Assembly (NCBI GenBank): GCA_015501585.1 | Contig: JADNRY010000233.1 | Coordinates: forward strand, 32,700 to 96,699 | From: Rhodocollybia butyracea | Lineage: Eukaryota > Basidiomycota > Agaricomycetes > Agaricales > Omphalotaceae | Length of the DNA: 64,000 nucleotides | Direction: 5' to 3' | In this document: piece by piece, positions 44,712 to 55,396 of the stretch | Layout: the number at the start of each line of letters is the position of its first letter | How positions within the stretch are numbered: the first letter of the stretch is position 1 | The notes under the pieces: model-generated | Seen by the model: only the letters and a program-made list of their open reading frames with translations | Database searches by the model: none | What the model was told of the DNA's origin: nothing | Made by a program: the position numbers and the translations under genes

Positions 44712-47022
44712 ATGGAGAAAGGCACGCCGTCGAAAGACAACAAAACACCGTCGCTGCCTCGGCAGCAACAATGACAAAACGATGGCGCTGGGCAACCAGC
44801 GCTATCTCCATCCTCTATACCGGCTCAACTGAGCAATCAGTTGATACCTAATCAACGAACGGTTGGCGCGTCGACGAACCCGCCAGCACAACTTGTGTTC
44901 GGCACAGCGAACGCATATCCTGCTGAACCAGCGGGATTACAACAAGCCAGTAACATGGCAGGTACGGGGTCATCATTGATGGCCTTCAACCAGGTATCCA
45001 ACAACGTTGGACACCAATTATTGTGGACATTCCACCCTAATATAGGGTGTTGTCTTCACGAGATTTCGAACATGGGGATTTGTCCTCATTGCCAAAACTT
45101 CCTCCAGCATTCGACGGAGGCATTCGTTATGGCGGACCCTAGTTGGACCGCCGCTGGTAACGCTCAAGAGGAGTACTACCGGCAACACCATCGACACAAC
45201 GTGTCGAACAACAAAAACGAATCAGCGGTGCAGCTGGCTATCCAGCTTGGCACCGCTAGCCATGACTTATCGTCTCTTACGAGACGGTATACTGATCTAC
45301 AGCGCGACTACGATGACGCAGCGCGCGAAATTCGCAGCCTCCAAGAGAGGTGCAATAGATACTCAGATGAATTGGAAGGATACCGACGGTATTCATCTAC
45401 CAGACATGGTCATGGCTCTCCTCGTTATGAGGAGGAAAGCCAGTCTGGGAAACGACAAAGGGTAGAAGCTCCGGCTTCAACCGTATTCTTGTCTAACGAC
45501 GACTCAGTGTCATTTGACATTGATAGTAGCGCAGGTCCAATGGACCTGGATCATCAACGACAGGAGCACCTGCTCCATTGTCTTCCTACGCAGGAGCGGT
45601 ACTTAGTACCAATCCTGCTTCGTCTTCTACCATTCCTCCTGAAACTCAGGAGGACGCTCCGGCAGTACTGCCAGCACTCCTCATCAAAGGAGTGATGGTG
45701 GCTACTTTGCCACCGATGGCTGGATTCGCTACGGCGAAGATGCCAATCTCGTTGAAGTCAATGACAATTGACGACTTCCCATTTCTTATGGGATTCACAC
45801 CGCTCGCGAGGCTACCCTCGCTAGAGCAGAAAATCTTATATTCCCGGCTAACAGCCGAGAAGTCATATGGTATCTTAGGATACTTCGCGAGTAGACATGG
45901 CTACAACACCTCACGGCATTGGACACTATACCGGGTCTTAGACCAGGAAGTCCGATCCCTCCGAAGAGGAGATCTAACTCACATAAGTGAGTTACAACAA
46001 ACTCTGCTCGTCAACTGGTTTGAACCAGTTTTCGTATCGATTGCCCGAACTGCCAAGCAGGACAAGGCTGCTGGCATCACTGCTGGCACTCTGGATGGAG
46101 AAAACTCCGTCCAAAAGAAGAAAAAAGGGAAAGGCCGTATGAAGCCCGCCCCTGTAGGCTGGTCCAGCAGTACTGCTGCCGGACCCTCATCCATTCGAAT
46201 GGCTCCTGTGGGCACTGCACCGCGAGCCGAACTCTCACCGCCGTCCCGACATGGTACGGCTGATGCCTGGGCGGCATATCTTGTCACCCCACAAGGGTTG
46301 ACCATGCGCCCTTCGGGCATCGTGTACCGTGAAGACGGTGCAGTAAGCGAGCGCTCCATTCGTGGACGCCAGCTGATCAATCCCAGGCGGCCTGATCCGC
46401 CTTCTGGAACCCCTCTGGACGTATTGTCCAGATATTTGCTGTTGGCGTCGGAGGTTATCCTCCGTCACCATTATTATCGCCTTTTAGTGGCTACGGGGCG
46501 AATTACAATCGCCTCGCCTCCTCCGCCGCAAACATTGTTTGCTAATTACCTCAATGGCACCATTGAGGATGTTGCCCGATTCTTTGCTGAGCAAGGAATC
46601 TCTGTTGCGGATCTCGAAGATTCCGCTTTGTATGCAGCCACATGGCTGCAAACATTCAATCCGCATAATGCGGAAGCAGCATTAGCTGCTTCAATACTCA
46701 GGGGATGTATGCCCCTCATCTTCGTCTCCCTGCTGGGATCAACGATCACTATTGTACCCTTACGGGTACAATAGACAATTGTCCGCCGGCCATCACTGAT
46801 GTCCAGCTTACTCCAACGGTGGTGCCTACGGCACCGCAAGTATTCAACCCGCCGCCTGTGCCTGTGCCACAGGCTTCATCTATTGCATCGACTTCGTCGA
46901 TGACAAACAACACCGCTGCTGGAGCCACTGCTCCAGCTCATTCTTCATCTGGACCTGCTCCCGCAGGACCGTCTTCATCATCTGGAGATACGTCTCCCCA
47001 GATGGATGAATCTGATGGATAA
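44712..47022 (+). pseudogene. Long accessory reading frame (about 770 codons) between chromodomain and 3' LTR
   Basis: I do not recognise the family. It starts at ATG 44712 (MEKGTPSKDN), has one stop at 44772, then stays open in the same frame to about 45560, continues in a second frame to about 46740 and in a third to 47022, so it reads as one gene with one nonsense change and two frame shifts. In order: a Pro/Gln-rich start; a possible metal site (CCLHE, then GICPHC); a coiled coil (SLTRRYTDLQRDYDDAAREI, then SLQERCNRYSDELEGYRRY); a basic patch KRQRVE; a folded-looking block (IDDFPFLMGFTPLARLP, LEQKILYSRL, YFASRHGYNTSRHWTLYRVL); a lysine run (KKKKGKGRMK); a second block (DVLSRYLLLASEVILRHHYY, VARFFAEQGISVADLED); and a Pro/Ser/Thr tail ending SPQMDESDG. 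No signal peptide or membrane helix, so not an env-like protein. Confidence 0.7.
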
Positions 47023-47095
47023 TCCCCCCAGTAATACGTCTTATTGGGGATTTATCCCATCATATTGTTCAATTAGTACCCTAGGTACTAATCTA

Positions 47096-47106
47096 GTGGG
47101 GGAGGG
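47096..47106 (+). promoter_or_regulatory. Polypurine tract of element B
   Basis: GTGGGGGAGGG directly before the 3' LTR, identical to that of element A. Just upstream (about 47073-47093) is a hairpin with 9-bp arms, ATTAGTACC and GGTACTAAT, around CTA, also present in A (about 31042-31062). Confidence 0.8.
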
Positions 47107-47363
47107 TGTAATGCCTCCTCCCATCTTGCCTGATTCCCTTCCGGCCGCGCCTTATGGCGCGGCCTTAACTTTTGTCGCATTGCGACTCTTATCTTATCTT
47201 ATCTTACGATTAGATATCATTTCTATTCTATTCATTTCGATTACTATAACTAGTCAAATTACATAAATTACTGTAGTTCTTCTACACTACGAGTACACAA
47301 TCACATAGCCTTTGTCGTGCTCTTTCGTGTGAACGTAAGACTCTCGCCTAAGGGCGTTATACA
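47107..47363 (+). repeat. 3' LTR of element B
   Basis: 257 bp, starting TGTAATGCC and ending GGCGTTATACA, inverted relative to the LTRs of A. It carries the same 9-bp GC hairpin and GATA run. The intact ACA end shows the proper terminus of the family. Confidence 0.9.
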
Positions 47364-47968
47364 CATATGTATGTCTCCTCCCCCCATTTCAGCTCCTTTA
47401 TGCTTATGTCTCTGCAGCTTTATAGACCCTAAGGATTCTAATGACTCCACACATGTTGCCATTGTGTGTCACCCCCTCTCTCAGGCCCTCTAAATCAACT
47501 CTCGATTGAACATGCACTGATTATGAATCCTTTGTAGTGTCGACGGGCAAGTAACTCACAAGCTAGGTGTAACAAAGCAAGCAGTGCCTATTTTTGACTT
47601 GCCCGAATGTACTGGAGAAATTCAGTTGTGTTGTGCGGATCGAATACTCAGCGGGTTACATTTTTTCTTTTTATGGATAGGCTGGAGCGCTTATTTAATT
47701 TTTTTTTTTTCCAATGTAGTTTTATGCCCGGATTATGAATCCTTTGTACGACGGGCAAGTAACTCACAAGCTAGGTATAACAAAGCAAGCAGTGTCAATT
47801 TTTGACTTGCCAGAATGTACCGGAGAAATTCAGTCATGTTGCGAATACTCCGTGAATTTTTTTTAGCGTTTTATGCCCAGAGTATGAATCCTTCTTTGCA
47901 AACCCCATTGAGCATACATACTCAGCCCAAAGTTGCATCGCTAGTACTCGTAATTGACATTAAACGAT
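47364..47968. repeat. Imperfect tandem duplication
   Basis: A unit beginning ATTATGAATCCTTTGTA and containing CGGGCAAGTAACTCACAAGC occurs at about 47520 and 47734, with the start of a third at about 47881. Spacings are about 214 and 147 bp. No gene is visible. Confidence 0.6.
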
Positions 47969-47976
47969 CACCTGGG

Positions 47977-48324
47977 TAGTGCTCCGAAGGCTCGGCTTCA
48001 ACTGGCGGCGCGCCGGCCCTAAGCCAGAATTAAGCTAAGCCGAGCCGAGCCGATATAAATTTGGCTAATAGCCGCTTTGAGCGGCTTAGCCATGGCTTCG
48101 ATAAGTAGGAACGGGCCGTAGCTAACACCGCCTACATTTGTTTATACCACCGCAAAAACAGGATTGCGGTGGCATAAACAACTTTGCACAGCCATCAATA
48201 TATCTACAGTGGCTGAAGCCGTAGCGCGCCAAGCCGGTCACTATAGTCAGTAAGCCGAGCCATTTAAAGCCAAATCTGATCAAAGCCAAGCTAAGCGGAG
48301 CTAAGCCAAGCCTTCGGAGCACTA
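47977..48324. mobile_element. Non-autonomous hAT-type MITE with 8-bp target duplication
   Basis: 348 bp with terminal inverted repeats TAGTGCTCCGAAGGCT (right end AGCCTTCGGAGCACTA) flanked on both sides by the same 8 bp, CACCTGGG (47969-47976 and 48325-48332). Eight-base duplications and TAGTG-type ends fit the hAT superfamily. Subterminal regions are rich in short AAGC(C/T)-type words on both strands, typical transposase-binding repeats. It has no coding capacity. The perfect flanks imply a fairly recent insertion. Confidence 0.88.
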
Positions 48325-48523
48325 CACCTGGGTGATCGGCCATTCAGTGGGCGCCTATCGGGCGCTCGGGGTATGAGCCTCGTGGTTTTGTACTTTGTTC
48401 TTATCCTTCACCTCAAGACTTGCAAAATCAATGGACGCTCCCCAAAATGTATGTGTATATTGAATATAGTGTCTCAAGCGTTCAGATATAATTTTTTCTT
48501 TCATCTCAAAGACTGATTTCAAA
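48325..48523. other. Upstream region of the unknown multi-exon gene
   Basis: About 200 bp between the MITE and the next start codon; pyrimidine-rich near 48485-48510. No TATA box stands out. Confidence 0.4.
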
Positions 48524-49490
48524 ATGGATGTTGATGAAGGAGTGGCTCCTGATCCTGAACCCGCATCAAATCTTGGAAAGCATAACCGTCAGCCTGAAGA
48601 AGAGCCAAAGGAAGATGATTCTTCAGAGGTATGTATGTAAGGCTCACTGGAAGAGCTTTATATGCCAACAACTTGTGCATTCAGGCTCCTCCAGTCAAAT
48701 ATGTCCATGGAACAAAGGAAGTTGAATTACAGGAAAAATATGACGCTTCATTAAAGACCAACCAGGAAGACCGAAAGGTATTCATTAATTTTGACTCAAA
48801 GCTTACATACTTGCCAATCCTGCACAGTTAATCAAGGCATTAAAGACACAGATTCAAGATTTGCAAGATCAGAAGGAATCGCTAGGGGTGTGTGTTGCAG
48901 CGTTTGATACTAAGAAATTCATGTGGGTAATTGGAGTTCCAGAGTGCATTGTTAGGATCAAAAGGAGAAACCGATTCACTTGTGAAGACAAATATGTCAG
49001 TACAAAAAGCCTACCGAGACCTCATACAGGTATGTTTCTTCATCCTAGGCTTTTGTCAATGGTTTTTGACTATATTTTGCAATTAGACACAAGGTATTGG
49101 TCCTGTAGTAGCCCGGTAAGGCCCTCAATTCTTCCAAGCATATGAATACTGATTTGGCTGGCTAAGGCCGATATTTTGTGGAAAGAAAAAGCAACCAATA
49201 CACCTTCTCATACTGATATACCAGCAACTTATCTGAATGTAAGTACCTTCATACTGTTGGTAAGAATAATGCATATCTTCAATCAGACTGCGGCCCTCGC
49301 GAATGAAGAAATTCAACAAGTAACAACGTTGTAATCTCACACTTCTTCACACTTCCGTAATATTGCTTAGGCCAAGTTACAGATGGCCGCGGAAGAAAAG
49401 GAAAGTGGTGACATAACTCACGCCAACACTGTTGCATCTTTCTTCGGAAATCGAGCACTTAAAGGTATCACTGGATGCAGGTTCACGTGA
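48524..49490 (+). CDS. Multi-exon protein of unknown function, acidic and coiled coil
   Basis: Not recognised. Three 5' exons are clear and in phase: 48524-48628 (acidic, PEEEPKEDDSSE), 48685-48777 (KYVHGTKEVELQEKYDASLK) and from 48828 (IKALKTQIQDLQDQKESL, coiled coil), with standard GT-AG introns of 50-56 nt. Further plausible exons include KKAYRDLIQ near 49010, DILWKEKATNTPSHTDIP near 49170, ALANEEIQQ near 49300 and AKLQMAAEEKESGDITHANT near 49375, with a stop at 49490. Joins after 48885 are uncertain. The gene sits alone between repeats; intact splice sites argue it is or recently was a host gene rather than transposon debris. It may equally be a duplicated gene fragment. Confidence 0.5.
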
Positions 49491-50884
49491 TTTGCCGTGA
49501 TATATGCTGAACAAATGTGCAAATCTCACCAAGTGGGAATCACATAATTTTTGATGCTTTTGGTAAAATCATTGTAAAATCATGTTAAAGCTGAGATATA
49601 TAGATTTGTCATTAGATATTTACAAGGGCAGAAGTTATTCTGGAGGTATGATGGAAACATGGTGCTTAAAGTCAATATAAAATGCTTGTATGTCATCTCT
49701 TCCTAGTACAATATACCAAAAAGATACAGGAAAGTTATGCAAAACATCTTCAATAATTTCACCCAACTTATGGGAAGTTGCTTTCTGGTTTTTTACCTAT
49801 AAGGTGCCAGAGTTGTGAGAAATGTATGTTGAGAATATGATGATATATAATATTTATATGTCATCCATTCCTTGTACTATATACAAGAAACATACAGAAA
49901 AGTTGTGCAAAACATCTACTATAAAAGTTGCTTTCTGGGTTTTACCAATAATGAGCCAGAATTGTGAAGGATGTATGCTGAGCATATAAAGATATATAAT
50001 GCTTATATATCACACATTCTTTGCGCTATATATGAAAAACATACAGAAAAGTTTTGCAAAACATCTCCTATAATTCCACTTAACTTACTGGAAGTTGCTT
50101 TCTGGGTTTTTACCTATAACAAGCCAGAATTGCAAAGGATGTATGCTGAACAAATGAGCACAATTAATACTCAAATGATTCAAATCCATCTTCATAATTA
50201 ATCACAAGAGCTGGTGATTACAATTTTGAAAATATGCTAAAGAAAAATGTTAAAGTTATGTCAACACAGGCTCATGTAAGCTGTTTTATGAACAATGAAA
50301 CTATAATGAACATATGAATGGTTAATATCACTGTTAATCCATTGTAAATGTGGCAAGTTTTGGTATAAATGTGGGGGAGCTATGATGTATGTGATTAGCA
50401 TAACTTCACTGTAATCATTACCACATACAGGGAATACATCTGTAAACTATTATACCTATTATATCATACACATTTACTATCTGTTCACAATGAGGGTACT
50501 GCATTATTAAAAAAACATGGGGTTTAAACACAATAAATAATGAGGAAACTATAATAAATTTGACATCTGCACTGATCTATATATTCATCATTACTTTAGC
50601 AGATTTGGATGAACTGACAGAAAATGTACAAAGGACAAGTGTGGATGTTATTGATTTTTGAGTTGCAAGTTGGGGTCTAATGATGTGGCAACATGGGGGA
50701 TATATGAGTTGTCAATTATATGATAGAATTATGTTAAAAAGTACATGAATGTGACAATGATTTATGCAAACAATTGTGGGCAATGATATAGAAAGAGTGT
50801 GCGAAGTATGCAAAAGGTGTAGCAAAGTGATACCAAATAAATTTTTGTAAAATTTATACAAAACAAAGAAATAATGTTGAAGAA
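49491..50884. repeat. AT-rich region with imperfect tandem repeats
   Basis: At about 49640-50150 a unit of roughly 150-170 bp recurs three to four times, recognisable by ACATACAGAAAAGTT, GCAAAACATCT, GGAAGTTGCTTTCTGG and AAGGATGTATGCTGA. The rest is AT-rich without genes. Confidence 0.6.
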
Positions 50885-51345
50885 ATGTTAAGTTATGCAC
50901 ATTGCTGGAGTATAATCTGGTATCTAGTGTTAGCCTGGATATTGCATATCTGGTGGCCATCTGTAGCCATGGTGGAGCATATCTCGCACATGTGTATAGC
51001 CACAGCAGTGTATAGTGCTTTGGTGGAACATATCCAGTACATGTATGTTGCCTTGGTGTAATTTGACTGGTACATATTTGGTGCCTATCTGTAGCCTTGG
51101 TGGAGTGTATCCAGTACATATCTGGTGCCTTGGTGTAACATGACTGATACCTATTTGTTGCTGCAGTGCTGTATACCTGGTGTGTATCTGGAGCCGTGGT
51201 GGGGCATATCTGGAGCCATGGTGGGGCATATCTGGTGCCTTGGTGTAACATAACTGGTACCTATGAGTACCCTCAGGCTGGTGGCTATCTGGTGCCTTGG
51301 TAGAACATATCCAGTACATGCATGTTGCCTTGATACTACCTAGAA
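50885..51345. repeat. Minisatellite, distant relative of the 52-54 kb array
   Basis: Repeats of 50-70 bp containing GGTGGAGCATATCTGG, GGTGCCTTGGTGTAACAT and GCATATC-type words. Read on the minus strand they give Tyr-Ala-Pro-Pro and Thr-Lys-Ala-Pro-Asp repeats, which look like by-products of the repeat, not a gene. Confidence 0.65.
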
Positions 51346-52139
51346 GTAGCCGAGTGGATCATATACAGTACCTGCATATCTTGCACCATCTGAACTGGTA
51401 CCTATTGACAGCCTCCATGTTTTGTGCTTGGTGCCTATCTAGAGCCTTGCAGGACAATATTGGGTACAGATGAGTAACAGGTATGTATCAACTTATGGAT
51501 CAATTTCCAAATTGATAGTAAATTCTACCCTATTGTTTGAGTTCCTTGTCGATGGCAATGTTTGTATCTCTTTCAGCCAACAGGTATAAAACATGAAACA
51601 TGCTTAGAATCATTTTTTTGAATTAAGTTGAGTATATGAGGGTACAAGTGAAGAATGCATATAAAGTGGCCACCTCTGTGTGCTGCAGGTTTGCCAGTTG
51701 TTGATCGGTTCTCACCTGATTTGGACCAATCAAATGGATGACCGAAGCTGGTATGTGACATGGCAACACAGCGACTTCCCAGCACTCACACTGTTGTTGG
51801 AAAATAGCTCAGAGAAGTTGCAATTGTTTAATAGTAAACATTTTAGGATGCTGTTTGTTCTATTGGCTGAGATCTGCACCAAAACTCCAGCAAAATTATT
51901 CTTTGTTTGACAGCAAAGTGCCCTTCTTGCATCAGGAGCGCCCAATTGATCAATTGATCAGATCTGATGTGGAACTTGGATCTGCCATATTTTGTTGTGA
52001 CATCGGGCCTGTCCAGCCAATAGCATGGAACCTGGGAAAACCTGCATAAACCTGGGCAAGCCTAGGCTTGCCTAGGATACCGAGGGAATCCTCAAGAGCC
52101 TTGACAGGCAAGGGACAAGCCCAAAATCCTAGGATGCCA
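51346..52139. other. Spacer without recognisable gene
   Basis: No convincing frame or domain. Near 52020-52140 short words containing CCTAGG and AACCTGGG recur. It may be old repeat debris. Confidence 0.4.
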
Positions 52140-53790
52140 TAGGATTCATAAGGGTTCTACCTGGATGCCTGGTCGAGGATAGCTGGTACATATCTGGGAT
52201 GTTGCTGTTTCATACCTGGTCTGTACCTGTCCTGACTTCTGTCCGTAAATCACACTTTGGTTCTACCTGGATGACTGGTGGGGCATACCTGGTACACAAC
52301 TGGGCTCTTGCTGCTTCATACCTGTTCTGTACCTGTGGCCTCTGTGGATCAAACCTGGGTTGTATCTGGATGCTTGGTGGAGCATAGCTGGTACATATCT
52401 GGGATCTTGCTGTTCTGTACCTGTCCTCTCCTTAAATCACACCTGGGTCCTACCTGGAGGCATGGGGCATCCGACCTGGTATGCAACTGGGGCCTTGCTG
52501 CTTCATACCTGTTCCGTACCTGTGGCCTCTGTGCATCATCCCTGGGTTCTATCCAGATACATGGTGGAGCATAGCTGGTACATATCTGGGATTTTCCTGC
52601 TCCCTATCTGTTCCATACCTGTCCTGTCCATAGACCACACTCGGCTTCTACCTGGATCCCTGGTGGGGCATACCTGGTACACAACTGGGGTCTTGCTGCT
52701 TCATACCTGTTCCATACCTGTGGCCTCTGTGCATCAAACTGGGGTTCTATCTGGATACATGGTGGAGCATAGCTGGTACATATCTGGGATCTTGCTGTTT
52801 CATACCTGGTCCATACCTGTCCTGACTCCTGTCCGTAAATCACACTTGGGTTCTACCTGGATGGCTGGTGGGGCATACCTGGTACACAACCAGGGTCTTG
52901 CTGCTTCATACCTGTTCCGTACCCGTGACCTCTGTGCATCAAACCTGGGTTCTATCTGGATGCATGGAGGAGCATACCTGGTACATAACTGGGAACTTGC
53001 TGCTCCATTACGGCCATAATAGTGTGTAATAAATCAGATATTGAAGCCATCAAATGCAAGAATGTTGGTACCTGGTACAGTGGTACACAACTGTGGTCTT
53101 GCTGCCTCATACCTGTTCCATACCTGTGGCCTCTGTGGATCATACCTGGTTTCTATCTGGATGCATGGAGGAGCATGCCTGGTATGCCACTGGGCTTCAT
53201 ACCTGTTCTGTTCCTGTCCTGTCTGTAGATCACACCTGTGTTGTACCTGGATGCCTGGTGGGGCATCCCTGGTACACAACTGGGGTCTTGCTGCTTCATA
53301 CCTGTTCCATACCTGTGGCCTCTGTGCATCAAACTGGGGTTCTATCTGGATACATGGTGGAGCATAGCTGGTACATATCTGGGATCTTGCTGTTTCATAC
53401 CTGGTCCATACCTGTCCTGACTCCTGTCCGTAAATCACACTTGGGTCTACCTGGATGGCTGGTGGGGCATACCTGGTACACAACCAGGGTCTTGCTGCTT
53501 CATACCTGTTCCGTACCCGTGACCTCTGTGCATCAAACCTGGGTTCTATCTGGATGCATGGAGGAGCATACCTGGTACATAACTGGGAACTTGCTGCTCC
53601 ATTACGGCCATAATAGTGTGTAATAAATCAGATATTGAAGCCATCAAATGCAAGAATGTTGGTACCTGGTACAGTGGTACACAACTGTGGTCTTGCTGCC
53701 TCATACCTGTTCCATACCTGTGGCCTCTGTGGATCATACCTGGGATCTCTCTGGATGCATGGTGGAGCATCATCAGGAAAATGCCCCCTA
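52140..53790 (+). repeat. Minisatellite array with ~100-bp period, alternating two monomer types
   Basis: Monomers of about 99-103 bp alternate: type 1 contains GGGCATACCTGGTACACAAC, type 2 GAGCATAGCTGGTACATATC. Both share CATACCTGTTCCRTACCTG and GGCCTCTGTG. A block of about 506 bp (52643-53149) is duplicated 594-595 bp downstream (to 53743) with one lost base, including a unique insert with AATAAATCAGATATTGAAGC. Because 99 is a multiple of three, long frames open on both strands. Confidence 0.9.
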
Positions 53791-53825
53791 CACTCAAGTA
53801 ACCTTAAGCCAACCTGGCTGACCCC

Positions 53826-54530
53826 CCAGCCAACCTGAGGGCGGTGCATCCAGATAGAAACCGGGTATGATCCACACCACAGATGCTACAGGTACAGAAC
53901 AGGGATGAAGCAGCAAGGCTCCCATTGCATACAAGTTATGCCCCACCAAGCATCCAGATAAAAGCCTCGTGTGATCTAAAGACAGGACAGTTACAGAACA
54001 GATATGAAGCCACAAGATTCCTGATATGTACCAGCTATGATCCTCCATGCATCCAGATAGAAACCAGGTATGATCCACCTGAGAGGCCACAGGTACAGAA
54101 CAGGTATGAAGCAGGAAGACCCCAGTTGCATACCAGGTATGCCCCACCAGGGATCCAGGTAGAACCCAAGTGTGGCCTACAGACAGGACAGGAATGGAAC
54201 ACATAGGAAGCAGGAAGATCCCAGATATGTACAAGTTATGCTCCACCATGCATCCAGATAGAACTCAGGTATGATGCACAGAGGCCACAGGTATGGAACA
54301 GGTATGAAGCAGGTGTGATCTATGGACAGGACAGGTACAGAACAGGTATGAAGCAACAAGACCCCAGTTGTGTACCAGGTATGCCCCACCAGCCATCCAG
54401 GTAGAACCCACATGTGATTTACGGACAAGAGTCAGGATAGGTACCAACCAGGTATGAAACAGCAACACCCCCAATATGTACCAACTATGCTCCACCATGC
54501 ATCCTGGTAGAAACCAGGTAAGGCCACAGG
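53826..54530 (-). repeat. Same minisatellite in reverse orientation
   Basis: After a unique spacer (about 53775-53825, including CCAGCCAACCTG), the monomers continue as the reverse complement: GCATCCAGATAGAAACC, GGCCACAGGTACAGAAC and so on. The array is thus a large imperfect inverted repeat with arms of 1.6 and 0.7 kb. Confidence 0.88.
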
Positions 54531-54544
54531 TACAGATACCTGCC

Positions 54545-54774
54545 TGCTTCCGTGAAGAACCTGACATTGCCCCAGATCCTCCAGAAGCTGCACCAGGCAA
54601 TAGACCAGATGTTGCAGAAGGTGTCGCCATGGCCTTCATGGCCACTGTCCATGCTCAGGGAGCCTCAGAGCCCCGCACTCTTCAGGAAGCACTCCGGGGT
54701 CCTAACTTGGCCTCTTGGCTGAAGGCTGTAGACACAGAGCTCAAGTCTCTCATTGATATGGGAACTTTTGAGTG
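54545..54774 (+). mobile_element. Fragment of a Ty1/Copia polyprotein (start of reverse transcriptase)
   Basis: About 76 codons reading DIAPDPPEAAPGNRPDV then EPRTLQEALRGPNLASWL and AVDTELKSLIDMGTFE, the conserved entry into the Copia RVT_2 domain. It stops abruptly and continues as minisatellite at both ends. It is on the plus strand, differs in sequence from the Copia element at 55.4-58.4 kb, and so comes from another family. Confidence 0.8.
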
Positions 54775-54830
54775 TTCTGTACCTCTAGCCTCTGTGAATC
54801 ATACGTGGTTCCTACATGGTGGAGCATAGC

Positions 54831-55396
54831 TGGTTAAAGATGTCCACGAGTCCGGGTTATCCACAGGTACTCGCAGGTATGACCGTGAGAATACTTGCAG
54901 GTATGTCTATCTGCGGATCCCGGTATCCGTTTCCCACGGATCCGTGCGGGTCACGGGTATTGATTCAAGGAAATTTGAGCTACCTGCAGGTACCTGCAAG
55001 TTTTTGTGGGGAGGGCAAGGATAAATTTTTTCCGCTCAAATAAGGGCTGGAATATGCTCTCCTCTATGCATTGTCTGAGTAGCTCATGTGTCCACCTAGC
55101 ATGTCGCAAGTTACAAGTGGCTATATGCACTGTAGTACTATACAATTATGATGAATGTAGTCCCTCTTTAACTCCTGTGACTTGTATCAGTCAAGGACCA
55201 CTGTTCTCCACCCACATCATGCTCTATTCTATGTACTAACAAGTATCTCACACTCATACCTTACATGTATAAGTACTAAATACTTGCAGGTACAAGTTAC
55301 TTGTGAGTACCTGTGTTGACTGGGATCCACAAGTACCTGCAAGTACCCATGTTAAAACACCTGCGGATCCTGGTATCCGTTTCCCACGGATCCATG
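54831..55396. repeat. Repeat region rich in CAGGTACCTGCAAGTA-type words
   Basis: Short direct and inverted words around ACTTGCAGGTA, and two copies of GGTATCCGTTTCCCACGGAT (about 54931 and 55373). The same repeat type resumes at about 58735-58910 on the other side of the Copia element, suggesting that element landed inside it. Confidence 0.65.

Larger units (their letters stand above)
39032..47363 (+). mobile_element. Element B: 5'-truncated Ty3/Gypsy relative of element A, head to head with it
   Basis: Same family as A on the opposite strand. It lacks the 5' LTR and roughly the first 600 gag codons, starting abruptly in mid-gag at 39032. It retains RT, RNase H, integrase and chromodomain in broken form, plus a long accessory frame (44712-47022) and the 3' LTR (47107-47363). 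Several in-frame stops are C-to-T changes of CGA to TGA relative to A. No target duplication matches across 30763-30767 and 47364-47368. Confidence 0.9.

Noticed and set aside
44712..47022. Accessory frame of element B as an envelope gene
   Set aside because: No signal peptide, no membrane helix and no glycoprotein-like cysteine pattern were seen.
30768..47363. Element A simply nested inside element B
   Set aside because: B's missing 5' part is not found on the left side of A, and no 5-bp target duplication matches across A.
50712..51319. Minus-strand frame rich in Tyr-Ala-Pro-Pro as a structural protein
   Set aside because: It coincides with a minisatellite, overlapping frames are similarly open, and there is no splice or start context.
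52278..53623. Long open frames on both strands read as secreted repeat proteins
   Set aside because: They follow the ~99-bp period of a minisatellite, occur in several frames and on both strands, and contain no recognisable domain.
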